Below, piece by piece: positions 35,666 to 44,297 of a stretch of 64,000 nt of DNA. Each line of letters begins with the position of its first letter. Position 1 is the stretch's first letter. A program made the translations under genes and the position numbers. The DNA comes from DASWTL01 sp966250385 (lineage in GTDB: Bacteria; Bacteroidota; Bacteroidia; Sphingobacteriales; Sphingobacteriaceae). The stretch covers positions 1 to 64,000 of the forward strand of contig CBINHC010000001.1 of the NCBI GenBank assembly GCA_966250385.1. The letters run 5' to 3'. The notes below the pieces were generated by a model. The model was not told the origin of the DNA. It saw nothing but the letters and a program-made list of their open reading frames with translations, and ran no database searches.

Positions 35666-35696
35666 GGGGCAGAGGCAAACCTTTGCCCCGTTTGTT
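35666..35696 (+). terminator. Rho-independent terminator after PfpI gene
   Basis: GGGGCAGA (35666-35673) pairs with TTTGCCCC (35682-35689) with one mismatch, followed by a T-rich run. It lies 10 bases after the stop. Confidence 0.7.
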
Positions 35697-35698
35697 CT

Positions 35699-35860
35699 TT
35701 ACTTTTCAACGTGCGACTCGGTCCGTGCCGGTTCGTTCGCGTTCCCGTCAGGGTGCCACAGAATGGTTCCGGCGGACACGGCCAGTAAAAACAGGGCCGC
35801 GCAGATCAGTCTTTTTTTTCGTTCTGCATTGATGGATCTGATATAATGTATGGTCGACAT
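35699..35860 (-). CDS. Small single-pass membrane protein (53 aa)
   Basis: A complete 53-residue minus-strand frame, ATG to TAA. The N-terminus is basic (RKKR near residue 15), followed by one hydrophobic helix of about 18 residues (CAALFLLAVSAGTILW) and a hydrophilic tail. The positive-inside layout is that of a real inner-membrane or secreted small protein. An A-rich stretch before the ATG resembles other starts in this genome. No family is recognised. Codon use is GC-rich like its neighbours. It could be an artefact of AT/GC composition, so confidence is moderate. Confidence 0.5.
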   Translation of the reverse strand: MSTIHYIRSINAERKKRLICAALFLLAVSAGTILWHPDGNANEPARTESHVEK

Positions 35861-35964
35861 AGTGCTTTTTAGTTGTTTTAATGATTCACAATTTCCGCCG
35901 GTCTTATCGGTTGCCGCGGAGATGAACCCATAAGATACTGATAATTTTCCTGATTGTCAAATAT

Positions 35965-36366
35965 TTAGGCGCTTTTTGCCTCCTGTTCTTCCTGGCCGGC
36001 ATGGTACACATGGAGGATTTCGAACGTTTTCAGACCGCTGGGCATTTCCCACTGGACGGTCGATCCGGTCCGGTATCCCAGCAACGCGATCCCGATGGGG
36101 GCGAAGACGGAGATCTTCTGGTATTTCATGTTCGCTTCTCCGGGCAGCACCAGCTGAAACGTGTATTTTTGTTTGCTTACGACTTCCTGGATCTCAACGC
36201 GGGATGACAGGCATACCACGTCCTCGGGCAGGACCTTGACGATTTTGGCTGTCTTCAGCTCATTCAGCAGCCGGGACTTATTAAAGTCCGACAGGTTGCT
36301 GTGCATCAGATGTGTCCTCAGGAGATCCAGATCTCTTTGCAGCATGATTAATTTTTCATTTTCCAT
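35965..36366 (-). CDS. GreA/GreB C-terminal-domain (Rnk-like) protein
   Basis: A 133-residue protein with a short N-terminal helical part and a C-terminal GreA/GreB FKBP-like domain (about 47-125, with the VFAPIGIALLGYRTGSTVQW motif). It lacks the full coiled coil of GreA, so it resembles Rnk, the nucleoside diphosphate kinase regulator that binds RNA polymerase near the secondary channel. It is likely to modulate transcription. It stands alone; no exact -7 box is visible upstream. Confidence 0.85.
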   Translation of the reverse strand: MENEKLIMLQRDLDLLRTHLMHSNLSDFNKSRLLNELKTAKIVKVLPEDVVCLSSRVEIQEVVSKQKYTFQLVLPGEANMKYQKISVFAPIGIALLGYRTGSTVQWEMPSGLKTFEILHVYHAGQEEQEAKSA

Positions 36367-36646
36367 GTTGACATGTTGTTATCGTTCAATGTTTACCGGA
36401 ACCCATGCAGGATGAACATCCTTAAACTTCAATTCCCGGCGATCAGAGACAGGCCCAGCGAATTCCCGGCCGGTCCGGATCTGAAAAGCGACATGTGTTC
36501 CATACCTGTTCCGCCAGCGGAATGAGTAGGTGTGTGGCCTTCAAGGGTGCGGTGTTTCAGCCCGGGCGGAAACGCTTCGGTGCTGTTCCTTCAGACTATA
36601 ACTTCATTGGGCGGGATTTGTTCTGATCAGCCTGACCGAGGACCCC
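36367..36646. other. Intergenic region
   Basis: I see no gene of convincing length. A 24-codon minus-strand frame ending near 36428 lacks support. The stretch must carry the promoter of the Rnk-like gene, which I could not place. A small palindrome TTCCGCCAGCGGAA lies near 36508-36521. Confidence 0.35.
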
Positions 36647-36684
36647 AAAAACACGAAAGGCCCTCCCTGTGCGGGACGGCCTTT
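36647..36684 (-). terminator. Terminator of amidohydrolase gene
   Basis: On the minus strand AAAGGCC pairs with GGCCTTT and TCCC with GGGA across one mismatch (36656-36684), followed by a T-rich tail. It lies about 20 bases past the stop. Confidence 0.7.
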
Positions 36685-36705
36685 CGCCAGCGGTCGGACG
36701 CGGAT

Positions 36706-39700
36706 CTACCGGATGCCCGGCAGTCCCGCGGGTGTACTGCTCTGCCAGTTGAATTCCGGCGCTTTCCGGGCGACGGGCGCGACCTGGTCGAGCGTGCTGC
36801 CGTCATAGAGCCGGCCGTTGCGCATCACATACCGGATGGTATTGGAATTACGGATATTTTCAAGCGGGTTTTTGTCCATGATAACGAGGTCGGCGAGCTT
36901 ACCGCTCTCGATCGAGCCGAGGTCCCCGTCGAGGCCGAGCGATCGGGCGCCCAGAATCGTAGCCACCTTCAGGGCATCGATATTCCGCATGTTTCCGGAC
37001 TGAACGGACCAGAGTTCCCAGTGGTAGCCGAGTCCCTGCAGCTGTCCGTGCGAGCCGATCCCTGCAAGTCCGTCGTTTTTGACCACTTCATTGACGAACT
37101 CCGCATGCCTGGAAAAGATATGTTCCTCTTTCATGAACCATCCCGCCCGACGCCGCGACTTCTGGTCCAGCTCCTCTTTCGGCGTGAAGAAATTCAGCTT
37201 GGGATCACCGTTGACATGCTCCGTTTCGTAATAGTAGTTCTCCGCCCACGGACCGCCGTAGGAAACCAGCAGCGTCGGCGTATAGGCGATCTGGCTGCCA
37301 GACACCAGTTTCGTCATATCCTTATAGAGCGGGTAGATCGGGAAGGAATGCTCCTGACCCGGATATCCGTCCAGGATATTCTGCATGTTCAGCTTAAAGT
37401 CCAGACCGCCTTCCGTGGTCGGCATCAGGCCCTGTTCCCTGGCAGCCATGATCACCCACTGACGGGCCTGGCGGTTCCCCACCAGGTACATTTTAATGGA
37501 CTTGGTATTGTAATACTCGGAATATTGTTTCAACACCTTCCGGGTATGATCAAGATCCTTCAGGTTGTACGCCCAGTAACCGACGCCCGGACCGGTCGAA
37601 TAAACTCTCGGTCCGACCATTTTGCCGGCCTCGACCATGTCACTGTAGGTTAGGACGTCGGTCGTAGCGGTCTGCGGATCGCGGGTGGTCGTCACTCCAT
37701 AAGCCAGGTTTGCCGCATAAACCCAGGCCTGCGTGGTGTGAATACCCCACCTCGGCCACATGTGCGAATGGGTATCGACAAATCCCGGAGTGATCGTCTT
37801 TCCGGAGACGTCGACAACTTTCGCGCCGGCCGGGACCGTCAGTGAACCTGAAGGCCCGACACCCCTGATCCGGTTGTTCTCCACCAGGATGTCGCCGTTC
37901 TCGATGACCTCATCGCCTTTCATGGTAACGATCCGGCCGCCCTTCAGCAGCACGGTTCCCTCCGGGATATCCCGCGGAACTTCAATCCGGATCCGGCTTT
38001 CCACGGGCTTATAGGTCAGTTCGGCGGCTTTTGCCTTGTCCTCGGCGGCCCCGGTTTCTTTTTGCTGTTCCCTGAGCTGCGCCAACGCATCAGCTTTGGC
38101 GCGGGAATCCGTCAGGTCATAGCTGAAAAACGCATTCCCGATCGACCAGTAAACCTTTGTTCCGTCGGCCGACCAGCTCGGGAACTGGCCCCCGATTTCG
38201 GTAAGTTTCCAGCTGGGAAACTGTGAACTGGCGATATCCGCCACGGAAATGGTAGGAGTTTCGCCGCCGACAAACGGAATGGTCACCACGTAGATTTCGT
38301 TATTGATCTGGGCAAGCGCCTTGTCCCCGACAGGAGCTTTGATGATCACTTCCGCATTGGAAGGCTGCTGCTGCGGTTCGCGTTCACTGACATGTCTGTT
38401 GAGCGCCATCTCTTCTTCGACGATATCGGCGAAGCTTCCGAAGGTCGTGATTCCTTTTACCTTGATCAGCGATTTCCTGTCAGTTCCGTCCCATCGGACC
38501 GAGACTAGCCCGTTACCGCCGCTGTAAAGATAGATCCGGTCGTTCTCGCCTTTGACGAAGTGCGGCCGGGCTCCCGTGTTTGCCTTGGCGATATAGTTTA
38601 TGGTGCCGCCGGAGGCGGGAATCCAGTTGATGCTTTCTTCCGAAGCAAAGGCGCCCGGACCCGGTCCTTCGCGGTACGCCTGCGCTGAACCTTTGATAAA
38701 TACGATCCGGCGACCGTCATTGGACCATGCCGGCTCGGAGTAGAATCCGGGAGCGGTCGTCAGTTTTACGGGTTTGCCCTTTCCGCTCACGGCCACCTTG
38801 TAAACAGCGCCGCCGTCCTTTTCATTATAGGTGACGAAAGCCAGTTCTTTTCCGTCCGGCGACCACGCCGGCTGTGCTTCCGTCGTCTCCATAGTCGTGA
38901 TCCGTTTAGGGGTGCCGTTGGGGTACCCGGCCACGTAGAGGCGGTTCAGCGCAGTGAACGCGAACTGCTTTCCGTCAGGAGATACCACGGCGTCCCGGAT
39001 CTGGGTGATCGTCATATTCTTGTCGTCCCTGATCGGGTATTTGAACGCAACGCGCGGACCGATCTCAATCTCCGCATCGATGGTAAAAGGAATCTCCCTG
39101 GCAGGCCCGCCGGCCACCGGGATCCGGTAGAATTTGCCGCCGTAGGTGGCCACGACCTCTTTGCCGTCAGGTGTGAACGACATGGCGGGCAAAACGCCGA
39201 GAGGAGCTATCGATTCCTGCTCATCCCGCTGAACGGGATATGCCAGCCACTTCTCTTCGCCTGTCTCCAGCTCCCGGATCATCAGGCCGGTATGTTCGTT
39301 GTGTCGCGTTCCGTATACGAGAAATTTGCCGTCGGGCGAAAGGGTCGGAGTGAATGCCGAGCCGTAGCGGGCGGTTCGCCCTTCGATTTCACCAGTCTCA
39401 CGGTCGAAGGTGGCGAGCTGATATTGCGGCAGCTGGGCATTATAGTTCCATGCCCCGGTGCGCCGTGAAAACCAGATATAACGGCTGTCCTTTCCGAAAG
39501 CCGGTTCGATGGTTTTCATGTTTTCAGGAGTTTTGATCAGTTGAACGCCGGTTCCGCCGTCCTTATGGAACATGAACAGTTTCAGGTTCCGCCGGCCCTT
39601 GGCCGCGATGATGTATTCGCCGTCCGGGGTCCATTCCGCCGCCTCCACATAGTCGACCTTTCCCTTGCTCACCTGCTTCGTTTTCCTGGTATCCAGGTTC

Positions 39701-40101
39701 AGCGTCCACACGTTGTCGTTCCCGTCCCGGTCTGAAATAAAGACGATCGTTTTTCCGTCTGGACTGAATCTCGGCTGCGAGTCGTAGGCCATGCCGGTGG
39801 TCACCGGCTCGGCCTTTCCGCCGGTGATCGGGATCATATACAGATCCCCGAGCGCGGCGAAGATTACGGACTTTCCGTCCGGGCTCACGTCCAGGGACAT
39901 CCAGGAACCTTCACTGGTATTGATCCGGACCTTTCTTGCGGCTTCCAGCGGCAGGTCCTTTGCCGGCTTTTTCGTCCGGGTACTGTCCTTCAGGGTAGTA
40001 TCCGCCGGCCCGGCGTAGGTCAGACCATGGGATAGGGTTATTGCGAGGGAAAGGGCAATGAACTTATGCCAGGGGTGCTTTCGTGGTGTAGAAATTACCA
40101 T
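36706..40101 (-). CDS. Exported beta-propeller/amidohydrolase fusion protein
   Basis: An 1131-residue exported protein. The signal peptide (about 1-31) is followed by a TolB/PD40-type beta-propeller (about 55-690) made of repeated SPDGK motifs (for example DVSPDGKSVIF, FSPDGKTIVF, WSPDGKELAF). The C-terminal part (about 715-1110) is an imidazolonepropionase-like amidohydrolase with the metal motif H778-S-H780, a TTTRDP segment and the terminal GSIESGKLADLVIMDKNPLENI signature. Such fusions are widespread in Bacteroidota and Proteobacteria. The propeller may bind peptides or polymers and the hydrolase could act on cyclic amides or dipeptides; the substrate is unknown. It is transcribed alone, divergent from an AI-2E type permease. 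Confidence 0.9.
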   Translation of the reverse strand: MVISTPRKHPWHKFIALSLAITLSHGLTYAGPADTTLKDSTRTKKPAKDLPLEAARKVRINTSEGSWMSLDVSPDGKSVIFAALGDLYMIPITGGKAEPVTTGMAYDSQPRFSPDGKTIVFISDRDGNDNVWTLNLDTRKTKQVSKGKVDYVEAAEWTPDGEYIIAAKGRRNLKLFMFHKDGGTGVQLIKTPENMKTIEPAFGKDSRYIWFSRRTGAWNYNAQLPQYQLATFDRETGEIEGRTARYGSAFTPTLSPDGKFLVYGTRHNEHTGLMIRELETGEEKWLAYPVQRDEQESIAPLGVLPAMSFTPDGKEVVATYGGKFYRIPVAGGPAREIPFTIDAEIEIGPRVAFKYPIRDDKNMTITQIRDAVVSPDGKQFAFTALNRLYVAGYPNGTPKRITTMETTEAQPAWSPDGKELAFVTYNEKDGGAVYKVAVSGKGKPVKLTTAPGFYSEPAWSNDGRRIVFIKGSAQAYREGPGPGAFASEESINWIPASGGTINYIAKANTGARPHFVKGENDRIYLYSGGNGLVSVRWDGTDRKSLIKVKGITTFGSFADIVEEEMALNRHVSEREPQQQPSNAEVIIKAPVGDKALAQINNEIYVVTIPFVGGETPTISVADIASSQFPSWKLTEIGGQFPSWSADGTKVYWSIGNAFFSYDLTDSRAKADALAQLREQQKETGAAEDKAKAAELTYKPVESRIRIEVPRDIPEGTVLLKGGRIVTMKGDEVIENGDILVENNRIRGVGPSGSLTVPAGAKVVDVSGKTITPGFVDTHSHMWPRWGIHTTQAWVYAANLAYGVTTTRDPQTATTDVLTYSDMVEAGKMVGPRVYSTGPGVGYWAYNLKDLDHTRKVLKQYSEYYNTKSIKMYLVGNRQARQWVIMAAREQGLMPTTEGGLDFKLNMQNILDGYPGQEHSFPIYPLYKDMTKLVSGSQIAYTPTLLVSYGGPWAENYYYETEHVNGDPKLNFFTPKEELDQKSRRRAGWFMKEEHIFSRHAEFVNEVVKNDGLAGIGSHGQLQGLGYHWELWSVQSGNMRNIDALKVATILGARSLGLDGDLGSIESGKLADLVIMDKNPLENIRNSNTIRYVMRNGRLYDGSTLDQVAPVARKAPEFNWQSSTPAGLPGIR

Positions 40102-40227
40102 ATATATTTTTTGAGTTGAAATAAATGTAAAAGAATGTCCGGACCAAATTGTATCCGACTGAAAGATTTTTGATAAAAAGATTGTTACTGATTAGAAAAG
40201 AAATAACTTCAGCAGACAAGCGCAAAT

Positions 40228-41361
40228 ATGGAACGAAGAGATCAGCCATTTTATCTGAAGACTACCGCCGTACTGTTTGGACTGGTACTCTTTGTTTACA
40301 TCCTGACCAGTCTGCAGGATATCCTGATTCCGATTGTCTTCGCCGGAGTTATCGGTATCCTGCTCAACCCGCTGGTCAACCGCCTGCAGGCTCGGAATGT
40401 TCCGAAGCTGCTCAGTATATTGCTGGGTATGCTGATCGGCTTCCTGGTGATCGCAGGCATCCTGTATTTCCTGTCTTCGCAGATCATCCGCTTCGGGGAG
40501 ACCCTGCCGGTCCTCCAGGCGAAGTTCACCGAGCTGCTGCACGACCTCCAGGCCTGGGTCACCAGTGCCTTCGGCATCTCGCTGACCCGCCAGGTGGAGA
40601 TTCTGAACAACGCGCTGAGCAGCGGCCAGGCAATGCTCGGACGAACCGTCGGCAGCCTGGTCGGAACCATCGGCCTGATCTTCCTGATACCGGTCTATGT
40701 GTTCATGATACTCTTCTACAAGCCGCTGTTCATTAATTTCTTTTTTGAGGTGTTCGAGGATTACTATCAGCAGGTGGACCAGGTCATGGGAGAGACCAAG
40801 GCCGCCATCCAGAGTTACATGGTCGGCCTGCTGATGGAAGCCTGCATCGTTGCAGCCATGCAGGCCATCGCGCTGACGATACTCGGCGTGGATTATGCGA
40901 TATTGTTCGGTGTCATCGGGGGTATCCTGAACCTGCTGCCGTATGTGGGCAATATCATCGCCACGGTCCTTCCGCTGCTGATGGCGACGGTCACCAAGGA
41001 AGGGTACAGTACCCAGCTCGGCATCCTGGCCGCCTATGCGTTTATCCAGTTCCTGGACAACAACATCCTGGTTCCCCGGATCGTCTCGTCCAAAGTCAAG
41101 ATCAATGCCTTCATTTCCATCGTGGCGGTCCTGCTCGGCGGGGCGGCCTGGGGAATCCCGGGGCTGTTTCTTTCGATTCCCTTTGTCGCGATCATGAAGA
41201 TCATATTTGACCGCGTGGACAGTCTCAAGCCGTGGGGAAGACTGCTGGGGGACGAGGTTCCGGGGGAACACAAGGGGATGCTTAAGAACAGGATCGAAAC
41301 CGACCAGTCCGTTGCTGAAGAGATCGTTGAAGAATCCCGGGAGAAACCCGAAGAGTCATAA
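40228..41361 (+). CDS. AI-2E transporter family permease
   Basis: A 377-residue polytopic membrane protein of the AI-2E exporter (PerM/YdiK) family with about seven to eight helices. Family features are the long helical loop after helix three and the NLLPYVGNIIATVLPLL, and NNILVPRI segments near residues 230-285. Roles range from autoinducer export to ion transport; this member cannot be assigned. A soluble acidic tail of about 45 residues follows the last helix. A bidirectional terminator lies 4 bases after the stop. Confidence 0.9.
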   Translation: MERRDQPFYLKTTAVLFGLVLFVYILTSLQDILIPIVFAGVIGILLNPLVNRLQARNVPKLLSILLGMLIGFLVIAGILYFLSSQIIRFGETLPVLQAKFTELLHDLQAWVTSAFGISLTRQVEILNNALSSGQAMLGRTVGSLVGTIGLIFLIPVYVFMILFYKPLFINFFFEVFEDYYQQVDQVMGETKAAIQSYMVGLLMEACIVAAMQAIALTILGVDYAILFGVIGGILNLLPYVGNIIATVLPLLMATVTKEGYSTQLGILAAYAFIQFLDNNILVPRIVSSKVKINAFISIVAVLLGGAAWGIPGLFLSIPFVAIMKIIFDRVDSLKPWGRLLGDEVPGEHKGMLKNRIETDQSVAEEIVEESREKPEES

Positions 41362-41364
41362 ACG

Positions 41365-41397
41365 AAAAATGCTCCCGGAATCCCGGGAGCATTTTTT
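41365..41397. terminator. Bidirectional terminator
   Basis: A fourteen-pair stem (41365-41378 with 41383-41396) begins with an A-run and ends with a T-run, so it serves both the permease and the convergent DEAD-box gene. Confidence 0.88.
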
Positions 41398-41408
41398 AGT
41401 TAAGAGCC

Positions 41409-42653
41409 TCAGGACTGGCGGTTTGGCTGCCTGCTCCGGTTAGCCCGTCGTTGTTTGCTTGTCGGTTTCTTTGACCGGGCCTTCTGGTCCTTTTCAGGAG
41501 CAAGCGCCGGGACATGGCTCATCGGGTAGGGGTGTTCGGTGATCACCGGGATCGATTTGCTGATCAGTTTCTGGATATCCTTCAGAAAATCGACCTCTTC
41601 CGCATCACAGAAAGAAAAAGCCTCACCGCTGGCTCCGGCACGGCCGGTACGTCCGATACGGTGCACATAGGTTTCCGGAATATTCGGCAATTCGTAATTG
41701 ATCACATGGGAAAGGTTATCCACGTCGATGCCGCGTGCTGCAATATCGGTGGCGACCAGGACCCGGGTAGCGCCTGATTTGAAATTGGTCAGGGCCCGTT
41801 GCCGGGCGTTCTGGGACTTGTTCCCGTGGATGGCTTCACCCTGCACCCCGGCCTTGGAAAGGTCCTTGACGACCTTGTCCGCACCATGCTTGGTCCGGGT
41901 GAACACCAGGACGCTCCTGATGGCCGGGTCTTTGAGTACATGGATCAACAGGTTCTTCTTGTCGCCCTTGGCCACGAAAAACACCTTCTGGTCGATCATT
42001 TCTGCCGTTGAGGAAACCGGGGTCACCTCAACCTTCTCAGGGTTGACCAGCAATGAGTTGGCCAGCTTCTGGATTTCCGGCGGCATGGTGGCTGAAAAGA
42101 ACAGCGTCTGCCGTTTCTCGGGGATTTTTGCGATGATCTTTTTTACGTCGTGGATGAAACCCATATCGAGCATGCGGTCAGCCTCATCCAGTACCAGGAT
42201 CTTCAGATGATGAAGATGCAGTAATTTCTGGTTCATCAGGTCAAGCAGCCTTCCCGGGGTTGCCACCAGGATGTCAACTCCTTTTTTCAGCGTCAGCACC
42301 TGCGTATTTTGTGAAACGCCTCCGAAGATCACGGTATGCTTCAGGCCGGTATGCTTGCCGTAGGCAGCAAAGCTTTCGCCGATCTGGATGGCCAGCTCGC
42401 GGGTCGGGGTCAGGACCAGGGTCTTGATGGACAGCGGGCCTTTTTCCTGGTGTTTCTGCTCATGCAGTAACTGCAGGACAGGAATCGCAAAAGCGGCTGT
42501 TTTTCCGGTTCCGGTCTGGGCGCAGCCCAGAAGGTCTTTCTTCTTTAATATGATGGGAATTGACTGTTCCTGGATAGGGGTGGCGGTGGTATAGCCTTCG
42601 GTTTTTAAAGCCTTCCGAATAGGCTCAATAAGATTCAGATTTTCAAATGACAT
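41409..42653 (-). CDS. DEAD-box RNA helicase (RhlE-like)
   Basis: A 414-residue ATP-dependent RNA helicase. All motifs are seen: Q motif (PIQEQSIP), I (AQTGTGKT), Ia (PTRELA), II (DEAD), III (SAT), IV-V (VATDIAARGID) and VI (HRIGRTGRAG). A basic C-terminal tail (about 385-414, rich in Lys, Arg, Gln and Ser) probably binds RNA. RhlE-type proteins assist ribosome assembly and RNA turnover, often in the cold. The 5' leader is about 65 bases if the -7 box at 42725 is used. Confidence 0.95.
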   Translation of the reverse strand: MSFENLNLIEPIRKALKTEGYTTATPIQEQSIPIILKKKDLLGCAQTGTGKTAAFAIPVLQLLHEQKHQEKGPLSIKTLVLTPTRELAIQIGESFAAYGKHTGLKHTVIFGGVSQNTQVLTLKKGVDILVATPGRLLDLMNQKLLHLHHLKILVLDEADRMLDMGFIHDVKKIIAKIPEKRQTLFFSATMPPEIQKLANSLLVNPEKVEVTPVSSTAEMIDQKVFFVAKGDKKNLLIHVLKDPAIRSVLVFTRTKHGADKVVKDLSKAGVQGEAIHGNKSQNARQRALTNFKSGATRVLVATDIAARGIDVDNLSHVINYELPNIPETYVHRIGRTGRAGASGEAFSFCDAEEVDFLKDIQKLISKSIPVITEHPYPMSHVPALAPEKDQKARSKKPTSKQRRANRSRQPNRQS

Positions 42654-42724
42654 GAATGATAATTAAATGTATGGGATCAATAGCCGTACGGAGTTTTTAA
42701 CAGGCTTGACTAAGAGATTCTGCG

Positions 42725-42732
42725 CAAAAGTA
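42725..42732 (-). promoter_or_regulatory. Putative -7 box of DEAD-box gene (TACTTTTG)
   Basis: CAAAAGTA on the plus strand gives an exact TAnnTTTG about 70 bases upstream of the helicase ATG. No good -33 is visible. Confidence 0.45.
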
Positions 42733-42794
42733 CGAAATAATATCGGATATTATGTAGGCGGTTCATTTACAGTCAGATAGTGACTATGTGATGG

Positions 42795-43889
42795 CTATCT
42801 GGTCAGGGCATGCAGCTCCATCAGCGGTTCCAGGCCGGTGATCCCGTGGTCGGAGAGAACTTTCAGGATCGCCGAGAATGGCGACTCGTTCCCGGCGATG
42901 TTTGAAAAATAGACCACTGAAAGGCCGTCTTCGGGCCGTTCAATCACAAAATTGCTGAAGCCGCAGGTGCTGCCGGAATGAAAGAAGGCGGCAGGCGATA
43001 TTCTTTTCATGAACCACCCGGCGGTGTAGAATGCTTCAGGCAATTCGCGGATCGGCTGGTTCAGGGACGAGGCCAGCCGGCCCAAATCGGGCAACCGGTT
43101 GCTGCGGAGGGCGCGTATCCAGCGGGAATAGTCCTCCAGGGAGGTGTAAACGCCCCCGTCGCCCATGGTTGCGCTGGTCAGGCTCTGGTCGGAAGGAATA
43201 AGATTCCCCTGGTCATTGCGGGCATATCCCATCGCCCTGTTCGGGATCTTCTGTCCGGCTTCATAGATCAGCGTATGTTTCATGCCCAATGGCCCGAATA
43301 TCCGCTCCCGGGCAAACCGGGGGTAGGGTATGCCTGATACACGTTCGACAAGGAGGCTTAGTAAACAATATGCAGAGTTACTGTAACGGAAGCTGCTTCC
43401 GGGTTCGAAATACGTGCTGTTCTGGGTTTTAACCAGGTCAAGCACATCCCGGTCCGACAACTGGGTGCTGATGCTGTCGGACATGAGTGACTCGTAATCG
43501 CGGATGCCGGATGAGTGGGTAAGCAGGTGGCGGATCAGGATCCGGTCGGCGACGGCGGCCGGAATCTCGGGAAAATACCTGCTTAGCCTGTCTTCACGGG
43601 AAAGCTTCCCTTCCTGCTCAAGCAGCAGCACGGCCATGGCCGTAAATTGTTTCGAGACGGAAGCCATCCTGAAATTCGTCCGGGACGTGATGGGGGTGTT
43701 GTGCGGCGGGTCGGCCAGACCGAAGCCCTTGCTGTAGATCACCCGTCCGGCTGACTCGACGCGCAGCGCGAGTCCCGGCTGCTCCGGTCCGGTCTGTTCG
43801 CGGAGGATCCGGTCAAGATCCCGGCTTATCTGCGCCTGCGCCTGCGCTCCCAGGAGCGTGCATACGATCACGTGAAGAAATGCTCTCAT
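42795..43889 (-). CDS. Exported serine hydrolase (class C beta-lactamase/DD-peptidase fold)
   Basis: A 364-residue protein with a signal peptide (about 1-19). The SxxK catalytic motif is S77-V-S-K80, the YxN motif is YSN (about residue 168) and an HSGS motif takes the place of KTG (about 315). These mark the beta-lactamase-related family PF00144, which includes esterases, D-aminopeptidases and DD-peptidases. Substrate is unknown; it probably acts in the periplasm. It follows a 95-residue membrane protein gene by 7 bases, so the two form an operon. Confidence 0.9.
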   Translation of the reverse strand: MRAFLHVIVCTLLGAQAQAQISRDLDRILREQTGPEQPGLALRVESAGRVIYSKGFGLADPPHNTPITSRTNFRMASVSKQFTAMAVLLLEQEGKLSREDRLSRYFPEIPAAVADRILIRHLLTHSSGIRDYESLMSDSISTQLSDRDVLDLVKTQNSTYFEPGSSFRYSNSAYCLLSLLVERVSGIPYPRFARERIFGPLGMKHTLIYEAGQKIPNRAMGYARNDQGNLIPSDQSLTSATMGDGGVYTSLEDYSRWIRALRSNRLPDLGRLASSLNQPIRELPEAFYTAGWFMKRISPAAFFHSGSTCGFSNFVIERPEDGLSVVYFSNIAGNESPFSAILKVLSDHGITGLEPLMELHALTR

Positions 43890-43896
43890 GCCGGCG

Positions 43897-44184
43897 TCAT
43901 TCAGTCCGTTCGTTTTTCAGTGCCTGGTATCTTTCTTCAGACATATGAAACTGCGCATAGCCCGCCACGAAGGCGAATAACATGATAAAGGAGGTGCGGA
44001 TCAGGTAATCCCATGCCGTCAGCGGTGTTTCGCTCAGGCTGAGAAGTTCGCCGAACACGTAGGAAGGGATCACCGATACGGCGCCCCAGAGGATGACGAA
44101 CCGCAGTAGGATATACCGGGATTTGTTCTCCCGGGTGCGGGCCCACTTTTGTAGGAAGCGGTTTTCAGTTTCCGTTCGTTGCAT
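43897..44184 (-). CDS. Small two-helix membrane protein, hypothetical
   Basis: A 95-residue inner-membrane protein with two hydrophobic helices (about 26-46 and 62-82) and charged ends. Function is unknown and no domain is recognised. It is the first gene of a two-gene unit with the serine hydrolase, 7 bases apart. Family resemblance to small hypothetical membrane proteins of Bacteroidota is possible but I cannot name one. Confidence 0.75.
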   Translation of the reverse strand: MQRTETENRFLQKWARTRENKSRYILLRFVILWGAVSVIPSYVFGELLSLSETPLTAWDYLIRTSFIMLFAFVAGYAQFHMSEERYQALKNERTE

Positions 44185-44247
44185 GCGCTTAAAAGTAAGG
44201 CTATCTTTTTGAAATCAAAAACTGAATGCAAGCCGGTCACCGGGTAT

Positions 44248-44283
44248 AAAAAAACCGGGCCATTCGGAATGACCCGGTTTTTG
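44248..44283 (-). terminator. Rho-independent terminator of the hmgA-hpd operon
   Basis: AAAACCGGG (44251-44259) pairs with CCCGGTTTT (44273-44281), and an inner CATT pairs with AATG, giving a long stem followed on the minus strand by a run of T. It lies about 15 bases after the hpd stop. Confidence 0.85.
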
Positions 44284-44297
44284 AGCATGATGAGGTC

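Noticed and set aside
35583..35846. A plus-strand frame past the PfpI stop
   Set aside because: It crosses the terminator, overlaps the PfpI gene and has no domain; the minus-strand 53-codon frame is more protein-like.
36428..36502. A 24-codon minus-strand frame
   Set aside because: It is too short and has neither promoter nor ribosome-binding context.
36532..37653. A 373-codon plus-strand frame antisense to the amidohydrolase
   Set aside because: It runs through the terminator and the conserved amidohydrolase end; composition is that of a shadow frame.
40192..41271. A 359-codon minus-strand frame opposite the AI-2E permease
   Set aside because: It is highly charged, Asp/Gln-rich and lacks domains, as expected from the reverse strand of a membrane-protein gene.
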